This document shows positions 6,443 through 13,744 of a stretch of 40,425 nucleotides of DNA, piece after piece. Under the pieces are notes generated by a model. It was not told the origin of the DNA, ran no database searches, and worked only from the letters and a program-made list of their open reading frames with translations. The stretch is from Actinomycetota bacterium. Its GTDB lineage: Bacteria > Actinomycetota > Coriobacteriia > Anaerosomatales > Anaerosomataceae. The DNA lies in NCBI GenBank assembly GCA_004348925.1, contig RCMX01000006.1, positions 315,493 through 355,917 on the forward strand, read 5' to 3'. Position numbers and translations under genes: made by a program. Numbering within the stretch: position 1 is the stretch's first letter; every line of letters starts with the position of its first letter.

Positions 6443-8293
6443 ATGAAGCGAGCATGGAACGACTGGGGCATCGTCATCGCCTCCGGCCTCCTGATCGCCC
6501 TCTCCTGGGCAACGGGCCAGGAGTGGCTGATGATCGGGGCGGCCGTGGTCGCGGGCTATCGGATAGCCATCACCGCCGTGCAGGCGCTGCGCGTACGCAA
6601 CGTCTCGATCGACCTGCTCGTCACCGTCGCCGCAGTGGGCGCCCTCTTCATCCACAACTACTGGGAGTCCGCCGCGGTCACCTTCCTCTTCGCACTCGGC
6701 AAGGGGCTTGAGCGGGCGACGCTCAACAAGACCCGCAAGGCGCTCTCGGACCTGGTGGATGCGGCGCCGGAGACGGCGACCGTCATGCGAGACGGCGTGC
6801 CGGTGACCGTCGAGGTGTGGGAGCTCGCTCCCGGCGACATCGTGCTGGTGCGCAACGGCGAGCAGGTTCCGGTGGACGGCCGCGTCGTGACCGGCCATGG
6901 CGGCGTGGACGAAGCCACCATCACCGGAGAGTCCCTGCCCGCCGAGAAGGCCCAGGGCTCCGAGACGTTCGCGGGCACGTGGCTGCGATCGGGTGTCCTG
7001 CAGATCGAGGCCGTGAACATCGGTCCCGACACCACGCTCGCGAAGATCATCCACCGGGTGGAAGAGGCTCAGGACGATAAGGCGAAGACCCAGACGTTCC
7101 TGGAGAGGTTCTCGCGCTGGTATACCCCCGGAGTGATCGTCACATCCGTGCTCGTCGGCCTCGTCACCCGCGATATCGAACTCGCGTTGACACTGCTCGT
7201 GATCAGCTGCCCCGGCGCGCTCGTGATCTCCATCCCCGTCTCCATCGTGGCCGGCATCGGCCGCTCGGCCAAAGACGGCGTGCTCATCAAGGGCGGCGAG
7301 TATCTCGAGACCTCGGCGAAGGTGGATGCCATCGTGGTCGACAAGACCGGCACGCTGACGAACGGCCGCCCAGAGCTCACGGACGTGGTCGTGTTGGATC
7401 CGGCGTACACCGAGGCCGACGTGCTGCGCCTTGCGGCGCGCGCTGAGACCGCCTCCGAGCATCCGCTTGCCGATGCCATCATCCGCGGCGCCAAGGAGCG
7501 TGGACTGCAGGTCGTCATGGCGGAGAAGTCCGAGCCTATCGCCGGCAAGGGCATCCGCACGCACGTGGAAGGCCGCACGGTGGCCGTGGGGTCGGCGGAC
7601 CTGCTCGACGCGCGCCCGGACGACGCGCATGTCGCGGCCTTCAACGAGCACGGCAAGACCGCGATGTACGTTGGTGTGGACGGCGCAGCGATCGGCATCG
7701 TTGCGGTCGCTGACACCATCCGCAACGACGCCGCCGCGGCGATCAAGGCGCTCCACGCACGGGGGGTGAAGGTCATCATGGCCACCGGCGACGCACGGCG
7801 GGTGGCAGAGAGTGTCGCCGCGCAACTCGGTGTCGATATCGTCCACGCGGAGCTGATGCCGGAAGACAAACTGGCGATCGTCAAGGGCCTTCAGGCCGAG
7901 GGCTACACCGTGGCCATGGTCGGCGACGGCGTGAATGACACGCCAGCGCTGGCGCAAGCGGACATCGGCGTTGCGATGGGCGCCGCCGGATCGCCGGCTG
8001 CCATCGAGACGGCGGATATCGCGCTCATGGCCGACGACCTGCCGCGCCTCCCCTACGCGCTGGGACTCGCGCAGCGGACGGTCCGTACGATGCGCGTCAA
8101 CATCGGGATCGCGCTCGTGGTCGTGGCAACGCTGCTGGCGGGCGTCCTCTTCGGGGGCGTCACGATGTCCATCGGCATGCTCGTCCACGAGGCGTCGGTC
8201 ATGCTGGTGATCGGCATCGCCATGCTGCTGCTACGCCCGACGCTGAAGAAGGAGCCGGTGGGTGCTGCCGCGGTTCCTTCCCCCATCGCGTGA
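6443..8293 (+). CDS. Heavy-metal P1B-type ATPase with a CPG membrane motif
   Basis: Metal-exporting P-type ATPase of 616 residues. Visible are TITGES, the phosphorylation site DKTGTLTNG (Asp300), the SEHPLA motif typical of P1B pumps and GDGVNDTPALAQADI. The membrane motif before the catalytic domain reads SCPGALVISIP (Cys256-Pro-Gly258), where most P1B pumps have CPC, CPH or SPC. That leaves one membrane cysteine and makes the metal hard to predict. There is no N-terminal HMA domain; the preceding gene encodes one separately. AAGGGG lies about 9 bases upstream of the start. Confidence 0.9.
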   Translation: MKRAWNDWGIVIASGLLIALSWATGQEWLMIGAAVVAGYRIAITAVQALRVRNVSIDLLVTVAAVGALFIHNYWESAAVTFLFALGKGLERATLNKTRKALSDLVDAAPETATVMRDGVPVTVEVWELAPGDIVLVRNGEQVPVDGRVVTGHGGVDEATITGESLPAEKAQGSETFAGTWLRSGVLQIEAVNIGPDTTLAKIIHRVEEAQDDKAKTQTFLERFSRWYTPGVIVTSVLVGLVTRDIELALTLLVISCPGALVISIPVSIVAGIGRSAKDGVLIKGGEYLETSAKVDAIVVDKTGTLTNGRPELTDVVVLDPAYTEADVLRLAARAETASEHPLADAIIRGAKERGLQVVMAEKSEPIAGKGIRTHVEGRTVAVGSADLLDARPDDAHVAAFNEHGKTAMYVGVDGAAIGIVAVADTIRNDAAAAIKALHARGVKVIMATGDARRVAESVAAQLGVDIVHAELMPEDKLAIVKGLQAEGYTVAMVGDGVNDTPALAQADIGVAMGAAGSPAAIETADIALMADDLPRLPYALGLAQRTVRTMRVNIGIALVVVATLLAGVLFGGVTMSIGMLVHEASVMLVIGIAMLLLRPTLKKEPVGAAAVPSPIA

Positions 8294-8342
8294 TCCGTCA
8301 ATGACATCGTGATGCACGAACGACAGGTCTTGTCGGTCGCTC

Positions 8343-8873
8343 GTGTCGGGCGGGCAGGTGGACTCGCTGATCGCAGTGCCCGCATTCGTGCTCGACTTCC
8401 TGTGCATCCACCCGTTCTCCGACGGCAACGGGCGGATGTCGCGCATCCTGAACCTCATGCTCCTGTACCAGGCCGGCGATGATGTCGGCCGTTACATCAG
8501 CCTCGAGAAGGTCATCGAGGACTCGAAGGCGACGTACTACGAGGCACCCGAAGCCTCGTCGGGCGGAGGGCACGAGGACCGACACGATCTCGTTCCCTGG
8601 CTTCAGTACTCGCACGGCGTTCTCATCGCAGCGTACGTTGAGTTCGAGCAGCGAGTCGGGCAGATGGGGACAGGGCGCGGGGCGAAGCGCGACATGGTGA
8701 TCGACTGCATCCGGCACATCCCGGCGACCTTCCGGTATGCCGACGTCGAGCGAGCCTGTCCGGGGGTGAGCCGTCCCATGATCGTTCGCGTGCTCGGCGA
8801 GCTTCGAGACAAGGGTGAGATCAGGTGCACGAAGGGCGGGCGCGACGCGACGTGGGAGCGAACGACTCAGTGA
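8343..8873 (+). pseudogene. Truncated Fic-domain gene
   Basis: The frame holds the Fic active-site motif HPFSDGNGRMSR only about 23 residues from its first possible start, then 140 residues including a winged-helix-like tail. The helices that normally precede the motif are missing. The frame is open only from 8313, after a TGA, with no ATG and no ribosome-binding site. It is not a copy of the intact Fic gene at 2672. It looks like the 3' remnant of a gene cut when cassette material was joined. Confidence 0.7.
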
Positions 8874-8935
8874 GTCGTTAACGATATCATCCGTGGGCTC
8901 TCTGATTCGTTTGGGGAACTGCGGGCACTCATCAG

Positions 8936-9083
8936 CAACAGGGAGTGCTGCTGGGCCGCATGAAGGCGCCGACACCGCCTCTGAGCAGCACCTTTGCCGC
9001 GCGCCCGCTCTCAGCCCGAAGACATCTGTAGCCCGATCTCACACTCGAAATCGGGCTACTCAGGCCTTTGACCTGCGGTCTTA
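8936..9083 (+). repeat. Cassette terminal block, copy 2
   Basis: The block at the right end of E1 runs from CAACAGGG to the att core. The hairpin at 9030-9057 keeps its outer stem but has changed bases near the loop (CCCGATCTC against GAAATCGGG). Confidence 0.8.
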
Positions 9084-9109
9084 TGGTGCCCCCAAGGGAA
9101 TTCGAATCC
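9084..9109 (+). other. att core 2: 26-bp copy of the tRNA-Glu 3' end
   Basis: Identical over 26 bases to the tRNA-Glu 3' end at 26816-26841. The next bases, TGATTGTGCTT, match copy 3 and differ from copies 1 and 4 (CGATAGTGCTT), hinting at two cassette lineages. Confidence 0.88.
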
Positions 9110-9120
9110 TGATTGTGCTT

Positions 9121-9204
9121 GTGACTATTGGGACCTATTGGGACTCGTTGGTACAGCGGAGCTGCGGCGAGTCCCAATAGGTACCAACGAGTACCAACAG
9201 TCAC
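9121..9204. repeat. 84-bp phased inverted repeat, copy 2
   Basis: Same length and distance (11 bp) from the core as the other copies. It is the most divergent copy, with changes in the left arm and centre, yet the TTGG and CCAA steps keep their 10-bp phasing. Confidence 0.82.
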
Positions 9205-9251
9205 CATGTATTTGGGCGACAAATCGGGCAGCGAGTTGTCCGCCGCTAGCC

Positions 9252-10673
9252 CTACGTGAGGAGCCGCGCACGACGAAGTAGGCTCGCATCTTCCAGTACT
9301 TCACACGAGGGCCCGTCCGCAATCACTCGGCCGTCGGCCAGCACTACGCAACGATTGGAGAGCCGGGCGGCGAAACGCACATCATGTGTGACGAGCAATA
9401 CGCCAGCGCCATCATCAAGTCGTCGCTCAACCGCAGACACGACGGTCTCTGCAGCATCGGCGTCGAGTGCCTTTGTGGGTTCATCGAGCACGATGAGACG
9501 GGGCTCCGCCACAAGAACCGAGGCGAACGCCACCAACTGTCGCTCAGAGGCAGTGATTTCGTGGGGGTTCTCCTTCGCCAACCTGTCGATGGCTAGCTCC
9601 ACCATGACCGCATGCGCCCGCTCAACGGCTGCGTCCCGAGCGATTCCTCGAGCGATGAGACTCCACGCGACCTCGATCTCCACCAGTCTGTTGAACACTT
9701 GATCGTCGGGATTCTGAAAGAGAAGTCCTACATCGCGCGCCAAGTCCCAGATCTCACAGTCACTCGCATCCTTGTCGAGCACCCACACGTCACCCGAATC
9801 AGGTCGGAGCAGGCCGATGGTGTGCTTCATGATCGTCGTCTTGCCGGCGCCGTTCGGGCCGAGAAGGGCGACCGACTCCCCTTCACGCACGCTGAGATCG
9901 ACGTCCTCGACACCACCGCCGGAGCCATACCGGTGGGTGAGATTACGTATCTCCAGGAGCAGGCCCCCCAGGGGGCGGGCTGCGGGCCGACACGCGATCC
10001 TCGGCCCAGCATCATCAAGGTGGGGAACACCCGCGACAAGATGAAGCCGCTGTGCGCCCTCCGGCACGTGCTCGGCCTCGCGGGTGGCAATGAACACCGT
10101 CGTCCCAAGGGCGGCCTGCCGGCGTGCGAGTCCAAGAACCTCATCGGCCGATGCAGGATCGAGCTGTTCGAAGGGCTCGTCCAGAAGCAGCACGTCTGGA
10201 TCGACCGCGAGAGCCGCCGCAACTGCAACCTTCTGACGCTCACCACCGGAGAGCGTGTGCATCAAACGAGCCTCGAGATGCGCGATGTCGACCACTTCGA
10301 GCGCACCTCGAACTGCCGGTTCCAGTTCGTCCTCCGACACCCCGCGGTTGGCCAGCGGAAAGGCAATCTCGTCGAAGACGGTGCGAAACAGATAGACGCC
10401 CGAGTCCTGCAATACCATCGACGGAGTGGCCGCAGTCCCCGTGCCGACCCCGACGACATCCAGTCGTCCCGTCAGCTTGCCCTCGATCACCGTGGGCACA
10501 ACACCCGCAATGATCTCCAGGAGAGTACTCTTCCCCGCCGCATTCGGCCCGGTTATCCAGTTCTCGGAGCCGGGGGTGGCGACGAAGTTGATGCCTGCGA
10601 TTGCCGCAGTACGAGTACCCGCGTACGTGAAGCCGACTCCCTCGGCTGTGACGCGTGCGCCGCGGTCAGTCAT
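9252..10673 (-). CDS. ECF-type transporter ATPase, two nucleotide-binding domains in one chain
   Basis: A fused EcfA-like ATPase of 473 residues. Domain 1 has Walker A GPNAAGKST (42-50), signature LSGGERQ (141-147) and VLLLDEP, but the switch position reads IATRE, with Arg198 where His is usual. Domain 2 has GPNGAGKTT (272-280), a weak signature ITASERQ (373-379), VLDEPT and a normal THD (His430). One composite ATP site is therefore likely degenerate. ATG 10673 overlaps the stop of the EcfT gene (ATGA). Together with EcfT and the S component this makes a complete ECF uptake system. Confidence 0.9.
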   Translation of the reverse strand: MTDRGARVTAEGVGFTYAGTRTAAIAGINFVATPGSENWITGPNAAGKSTLLEIIAGVVPTVIEGKLTGRLDVVGVGTGTAATPSMVLQDSGVYLFRTVFDEIAFPLANRGVSEDELEPAVRGALEVVDIAHLEARLMHTLSGGERQKVAVAAALAVDPDVLLLDEPFEQLDPASADEVLGLARRQAALGTTVFIATREAEHVPEGAQRLHLVAGVPHLDDAGPRIACRPAARPLGGLLLEIRNLTHRYGSGGGVEDVDLSVREGESVALLGPNGAGKTTIMKHTIGLLRPDSGDVWVLDKDASDCEIWDLARDVGLLFQNPDDQVFNRLVEIEVAWSLIARGIARDAAVERAHAVMVELAIDRLAKENPHEITASERQLVAFASVLVAEPRLIVLDEPTKALDADAAETVVSAVERRLDDGAGVLLVTHDVRFAARLSNRCVVLADGRVIADGPSCEVLEDASLLRRARLLT

Positions 10674-11440
10674 CGGAGCACCAGCCGAGTCGTTGCGACA
10701 ACCACAATCCAGAGCACGCCCAGTGCATAGCACGCTACGGCTCCCGAGGTCACCTTGCGCTGTGGCTTCACCCTACGGCTGGAGCCGTACCCTCGGACAT
10801 GGAGCAGAACAGCCATGCCGTAGGCGCGCACGAGTGACTTCACGATGACGGGGATTAACACGGCGAGGTAGGCGCGCATCTTGCGCACAAGGTTCCCACC
10901 CATGGCCATCCCGCGGGCCTGCTGTGCCTGGATGGTGGTATCCATCTGCTGCTTCATCACAGGCAGCACACTGAGCGTGAGCGAGACCATGATGCCAAGA
11001 TCCTCGTTCACATCTCCGGCCCACCGTATGATCGCGAGCGGCCCCGTTGACAGCAGCAGCAGATACATGACGGAGACGAACCCGAGGAGGCGGATGACGA
11101 TAAGGAGTCCGGCGAGAAAGCCTTGGACGCCGAAGATCCACACGTGCTCGGTCGAGCTGGGATATGCCCATGAGTAGATGACCAGCAAAGAGAGCGAGAC
11201 CCAGGCAACGCCCCTCCAACTCCGCACGAGAGGTATGAGAAGCCTTGTGGCGGTTGCCGCCACAAGGAGCACGAGCAGCTGAGCTCCGAGACCCGGAATC
11301 GTCGGTGTCAGTGCCACAGCGAGAATCCCACAGGCGGCGAGGAACATCCGCGGGCCGACGGGGACGACCCGTAGCCCTATCGGATGCGGAAGGGCCCCCG
11401 GCTCGAACGCCGGGAGCCCTCCTGTCACATTAGCGGACAC
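10670..11440 (-). CDS. ECF transporter transmembrane coupling protein (EcfT)
   Basis: This 256-residue membrane protein is mostly hydrophobic in its first two thirds, then has the cytoplasmic stretch with QARGMAMGG and a further helix, matching EcfT coupling helices that carry Ala-Arg-Gly signatures (QQARG). EcfT links the ATPase to the substrate-binding S component. It lies between the two in one leftward operon, with a four-base overlap to the ATPase. GTG 11440 is the start with the longest fit but has only a weak ribosome-binding site; a later start near 11347 is possible. Confidence 0.85.
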   Translation of the reverse strand: MSANVTGGLPAFEPGALPHPIGLRVVPVGPRMFLAACGILAVALTPTIPGLGAQLLVLLVAATATRLLIPLVRSWRGVAWVSLSLLVIYSWAYPSSTEHVWIFGVQGFLAGLLIVIRLLGFVSVMYLLLLSTGPLAIIRWAGDVNEDLGIMVSLTLSVLPVMKQQMDTTIQAQQARGMAMGGNLVRKMRAYLAVLIPVIVKSLVRAYGMAVLLHVRGYGSSRRVKPQRKVTSGAVACYALGVLWIVVVATTRLVLR

Positions 11441-11464
11441 GAGCTTCTAAACGCATGTCGAGAG

Positions 11465-12025
11465 CTACGCTTCTTCCGGGCCCGCGGCGAAGCCCTTCAG
11501 CGTTTTCGGAAGCGCCATGATCACAAACATCACCACGAAGACCGAGAGCAGCTTATCGACCAGGTTCGAACCGATCCTGGGTATGAACGCGGCCGTGAAC
11601 ACGTCGGCACCGGCCTTCATGAGTCCGCCGACGAAGATGTCGAGCCCGCCGCCGGTGAGCCCACCGTATACATACGTCGCAATTGTGGTACCGATGATCG
11701 GCGCCACGACAGAGACGATGAGACCTGCGATGAGCACGACAAGCCACTTCTGGAACCCGAACTTGACGGAGATGAAGCCTACGATGAGGCCAACGGCGAT
11801 GTTGACGATTGCGAACCACATATCCATCGGGTTCTGGAGAGCCATGATGATGTTCGTCAGACCCCCCGTAAGCGCTCCCCACCATGGGCCGAGTATCGCC
11901 GCGGAGAGAATCGTACCGATCGTATCGAGGAATACGGGCAACTTGAGCGAGCTGGCAAGCAGCCCACCAATCACGTTGATCCCGATTCCCACCGGTACGA
12001 ACACGAGTGCGATGCGCTTGTTCAA
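11465..12025 (-). CDS. ECF transporter substrate-binding S component, CD3073-like
   Basis: This 186-residue protein has about six membrane helices. Its start (MNKRIALVFVPVGIGINVIG) and LDTIGTILSAAILGPWWGALTG resemble, from memory, the Clostridioides CD3073 family of S components. The S component sets substrate specificity. The start is TTG 12025 with AGGAGG 7 bases upstream. It leads the operon S-T-A and faces a divergent TudS-like gene, as CD3073 sits beside CD3072, so the substrate may be a sulfur-containing small molecule. The exact substrate is unknown. Confidence 0.8.
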   Translation of the reverse strand: MNKRIALVFVPVGIGINVIGGLLASSLKLPVFLDTIGTILSAAILGPWWGALTGGLTNIIMALQNPMDMWFAIVNIAVGLIVGFISVKFGFQKWLVVLIAGLIVSVVAPIIGTTIATYVYGGLTGGGLDIFVGGLMKAGADVFTAAFIPRIGSNLVDKLLSVFVVMFVIMALPKTLKGFAAGPEEA

Positions 12026-12172
12026 TGCAGGCCTCCTTCTTCACCAGATGCCGGTCGGTCGACATGCATGACCGTGCGCTCAAGGTATCATCCTGCTTGA
12101 TGGTTGTCATCAGGAATGTCAATCTGAATCGTCAAGTGGAATCCTTTCGGTAGCCACGAGGAGATGATCGAG

Positions 12173-12754
12173 ATGACCACAGAAGATGCGGGCCGAAACC
12201 CGGTGGATTCCAGGAGTCGCAGAATCGTCTTCGTGTGCCACTGCCTGCTGAACGCGAACTCGAAGGTAGAAGGTCTCGCCCAGTACGCGGGAGTGCACCC
12301 GTTGATCACGCAGCTGGCCGCCCTCGGCATCGGGATTATTCAGATGCCCTGTGCTGAGATGGGATCATGCGGCATGAGTAGGTGGGGTCAGACTCGAGAG
12401 CAGTACGAGAATGTCGCATTCCGCGGGCTATGTGCCCGGCTCTCCGATGAGACCCTCGCACAGGTTCATGAGTATCGGCGCTGCGGGTACGAGATCCTTG
12501 GTGTCGTGGGGGTCGACGGGAGCCCGACCTGTGGCGTGGCAAATTCGGCTTCGGGCCACTGGGGCGGTGAATACGCGCCTGCGGAATGGGCGGAGGTCGT
12601 GTCCAGTGTTGAATCCGCGCCGCTGCCTGGAGTGCATATCGAGGCTCTCTTTGAGCGACTTGAGCCTCTCGGCATACGCTTCTTCGCGATTGACGAGAGC
12701 GTCGAGGGCCATCACGTCGACGAGGTGATCCGGGGGCTCACGGCGACGGAGTAG
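12173..12754 (+). CDS. TudS-related putative desulfidase (CD3072-like)
   Basis: The 193-residue protein carries conserved cysteine motifs: VCHCLLNANSKVEG near the start, MPCAEMGSCGM in the middle and DGSPTCGV further on. This is the pattern of DUF523/TudS-like proteins, where thiouracil desulfidase uses an iron-sulfur cluster to remove sulfur from thiolated compounds. I start at ATG 12173, 9 bases after GAGGAG; ATG 12164 would sit directly against that site. It is divergent from the ECF operon. Import of a thio-compound followed by desulfuration is the natural joint model. Confidence 0.8.
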   Translation: MTTEDAGRNPVDSRSRRIVFVCHCLLNANSKVEGLAQYAGVHPLITQLAALGIGIIQMPCAEMGSCGMSRWGQTREQYENVAFRGLCARLSDETLAQVHEYRRCGYEILGVVGVDGSPTCGVANSASGHWGGEYAPAEWAEVVSSVESAPLPGVHIEALFERLEPLGIRFFAIDESVEGHHVDEVIRGLTATE

Positions 12755-12763
12755 CTGCACAAC

Positions 12764-12784
12764 GGGCAACAAATCGGGCAACAA
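12764..12784 (+). repeat. Paired GGGCAACAA motifs at the right inner end of E2
   Basis: Copies at 12764-12772 and 12776-12784, 12 bp apart, begin 9 bases after the desulfidase stop codon. They match the pair at 2222-2242. Confidence 0.6.
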
Positions 12785-12807
12785 CTCAGTCGAGCGCCGA
12801 TTCTGGA

Positions 12808-12956
12808 CAAAAGGGACTGCTATTTGGCCGCATGAGGGCATCTACACCCCCTCTGAGCTGCGCCTTTACCCCGCGCCCGCTCTCAGCCCAAAGACATTTG
12901 TAGCCCGATTTCACGCTCGAAATCGGGCCACTCAGGCACTCTGACCTGCGGTCTTA
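12808..12956 (+). repeat. Cassette terminal block, copy 3
   Basis: 149 bp similar to copy 1, including the extended CAACTCAG flank. The hairpin at 12902-12929 keeps CCCGATTTC/GAAATCGGG. Confidence 0.8.
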
Positions 12957-12982
12957 TGGTGCCCCCAAGGGAATTCGAATCC
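12957..12982 (+). other. att core 3: 26-bp copy of the tRNA-Glu 3' end
   Basis: Identical over 26 bases to 26816-26841. Flanking bases match copy 2. Confidence 0.88.
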
Positions 12983-12993
12983 TGATTGTGCTT

Positions 12994-13077
12994 GTGACTA
13001 TTGGGACTACTTGGGACTCGTTGGTACTCAAGAGCTGCGGTGAGTCCCAATAGGTACCAACGAGTACCAACAGTCAC
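12994..13077. repeat. 84-bp phased inverted repeat, copy 3
   Basis: Almost identical to copy 4. About 28 of 37 arm positions are complementary and the three-by-three TTGG/CCAA pattern is intact. Confidence 0.85.
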
Positions 13078-13095
13078 CATGTATTTGGGCGACAA

Positions 13096-13442
13096 GCTAA
13101 CCCACAATTCGGGAGCTTGAGCCCTTGTCGAACGCGGCGCGTTTCACTACCTACTTTGGCCTTCGACGTTCGCCCACACAACGCTCAGATCTGTGAGTTC
13201 AAGCGCCAAGCGATGCTTCAAAATGTGACTTCTGTCAGGGACTTCAGCCGGACACGGTTGAGGGCCTTGCCGCGTTCTCTAGGGAGCGCCAGCTACCCGA
13301 CCGGCCGAGCACTTCTTCGAGCGAACGGCCCGAGTGGGGCAAGGGAAACATCAGCCATTGAGCATCGTGGCACGACCTGTGCTTCCAATCCTGATGAAAT
13401 GGGTAAGAATTAGAAGCACCGATTGAATCGAGGAAGGAATAC
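13096..13442. other. Gene-free stretch at the left end of E3
   Basis: About 350 bp between the palindrome and the first E3 gene. I see no coding frame with a ribosome-binding site and family-like sequence. It presumably holds the promoter of the small secreted protein gene, but no clear -35/-10 pair stands out. Confidence 0.4.
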
Positions 13443-13646
13443 ATGATGAAGACTCTAGCCGTCTTTGCTTTGGCAGCCGTTCTTGCGCTCGCACTTGCCG
13501 CTCCGGCGTTCGCCGCCACAGGTGCAGGTGGGGCGGGTGCAGCTTTCGGTCAGCACCATGCGATGCACGCCCAAGAAATGGGCGGTTTCACCGGTACAGA
13601 GAATCCTGGCATGCACCAGGGCTTCGCTGGTTGGACCGCACCGTAA
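13443..13646 (+). CDS. Small secreted His/Met-containing protein
   Basis: A 67-residue protein with a clear Sec signal peptide (MMKTLAVFALAAVLALALAAPAFA, cleavage after AFA). The mature part of about 43 residues includes QHHAMHAQEM and a second Met/His cluster, NPGMHQGF. Such residues bind copper or silver in periplasmic or extracellular chaperones. AGGAAGG precedes the ATG pair. It is convergent with the CopB-type ATPase gene, and a shared terminator lies between them. I know no named family. Confidence 0.7.
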   Translation: MMKTLAVFALAAVLALALAAPAFAATGAGGAGAAFGQHHAMHAQEMGGFTGTENPGMHQGFAGWTAP

Positions 13647-13667
13647 CATCGCACACACGCGGTTGCC

Positions 13668-13706
13668 GGCGCCCCGTTCCCGGAAAGGGACGGGGCGCCT
13701 TCTATT
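13668..13706. terminator. Bidirectional terminator
   Basis: A 14-bp stem (GGCGCCCCGTTCCC against AGGGACGGGGCGCC, one weak pair) is followed by TTCTATT on the plus strand. It separates the convergent small secreted protein and ATPase genes. Confidence 0.8.
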
Positions 13707-13744
13707 CTCGAGGTGTGCCGTCACCTGAACGCCAGGGAGGTTCT

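Larger units (their letters stand above)
2413..9083. mobile_element. Cassette E1 (metal ATPase, thioredoxin/CcdA, Fic)
   Basis: A unit of 6,671 bp runs from att core 1 to the base before att core 2. It begins with core and palindrome and ends with the conserved 148-bp terminal block. The cargo is a Fic protein, a three-gene redox operon, a MarR regulator, an HMA protein, a P-type ATPase and a truncated Fic. No integrase, relaxase or transposase is visible. Confidence 0.8.
9084..12956. mobile_element. Cassette E2 (ECF transporter and desulfidase)
   Basis: The smallest complete unit, 3,873 bp between att cores 2 and 3. It carries one nutrient-uptake system and a divergent TudS-like gene between the standard ends. 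No recombinase gene is visible. Confidence 0.8.

Noticed and set aside
6371-8188. Very long reverse frame opposite the E1 ATPase gene
   Set aside because: It is the mirror of the ATPase codons in GC-rich DNA, His/Arg/Asp-rich and without any domain pattern.
8310-8312. TGA before the truncated Fic frame as a second selenocysteine codon
   Set aside because: The motif around it does not match a Cys position in Fic proteins, no hairpin with a G-first loop follows, and the sequence before it is not family-like.
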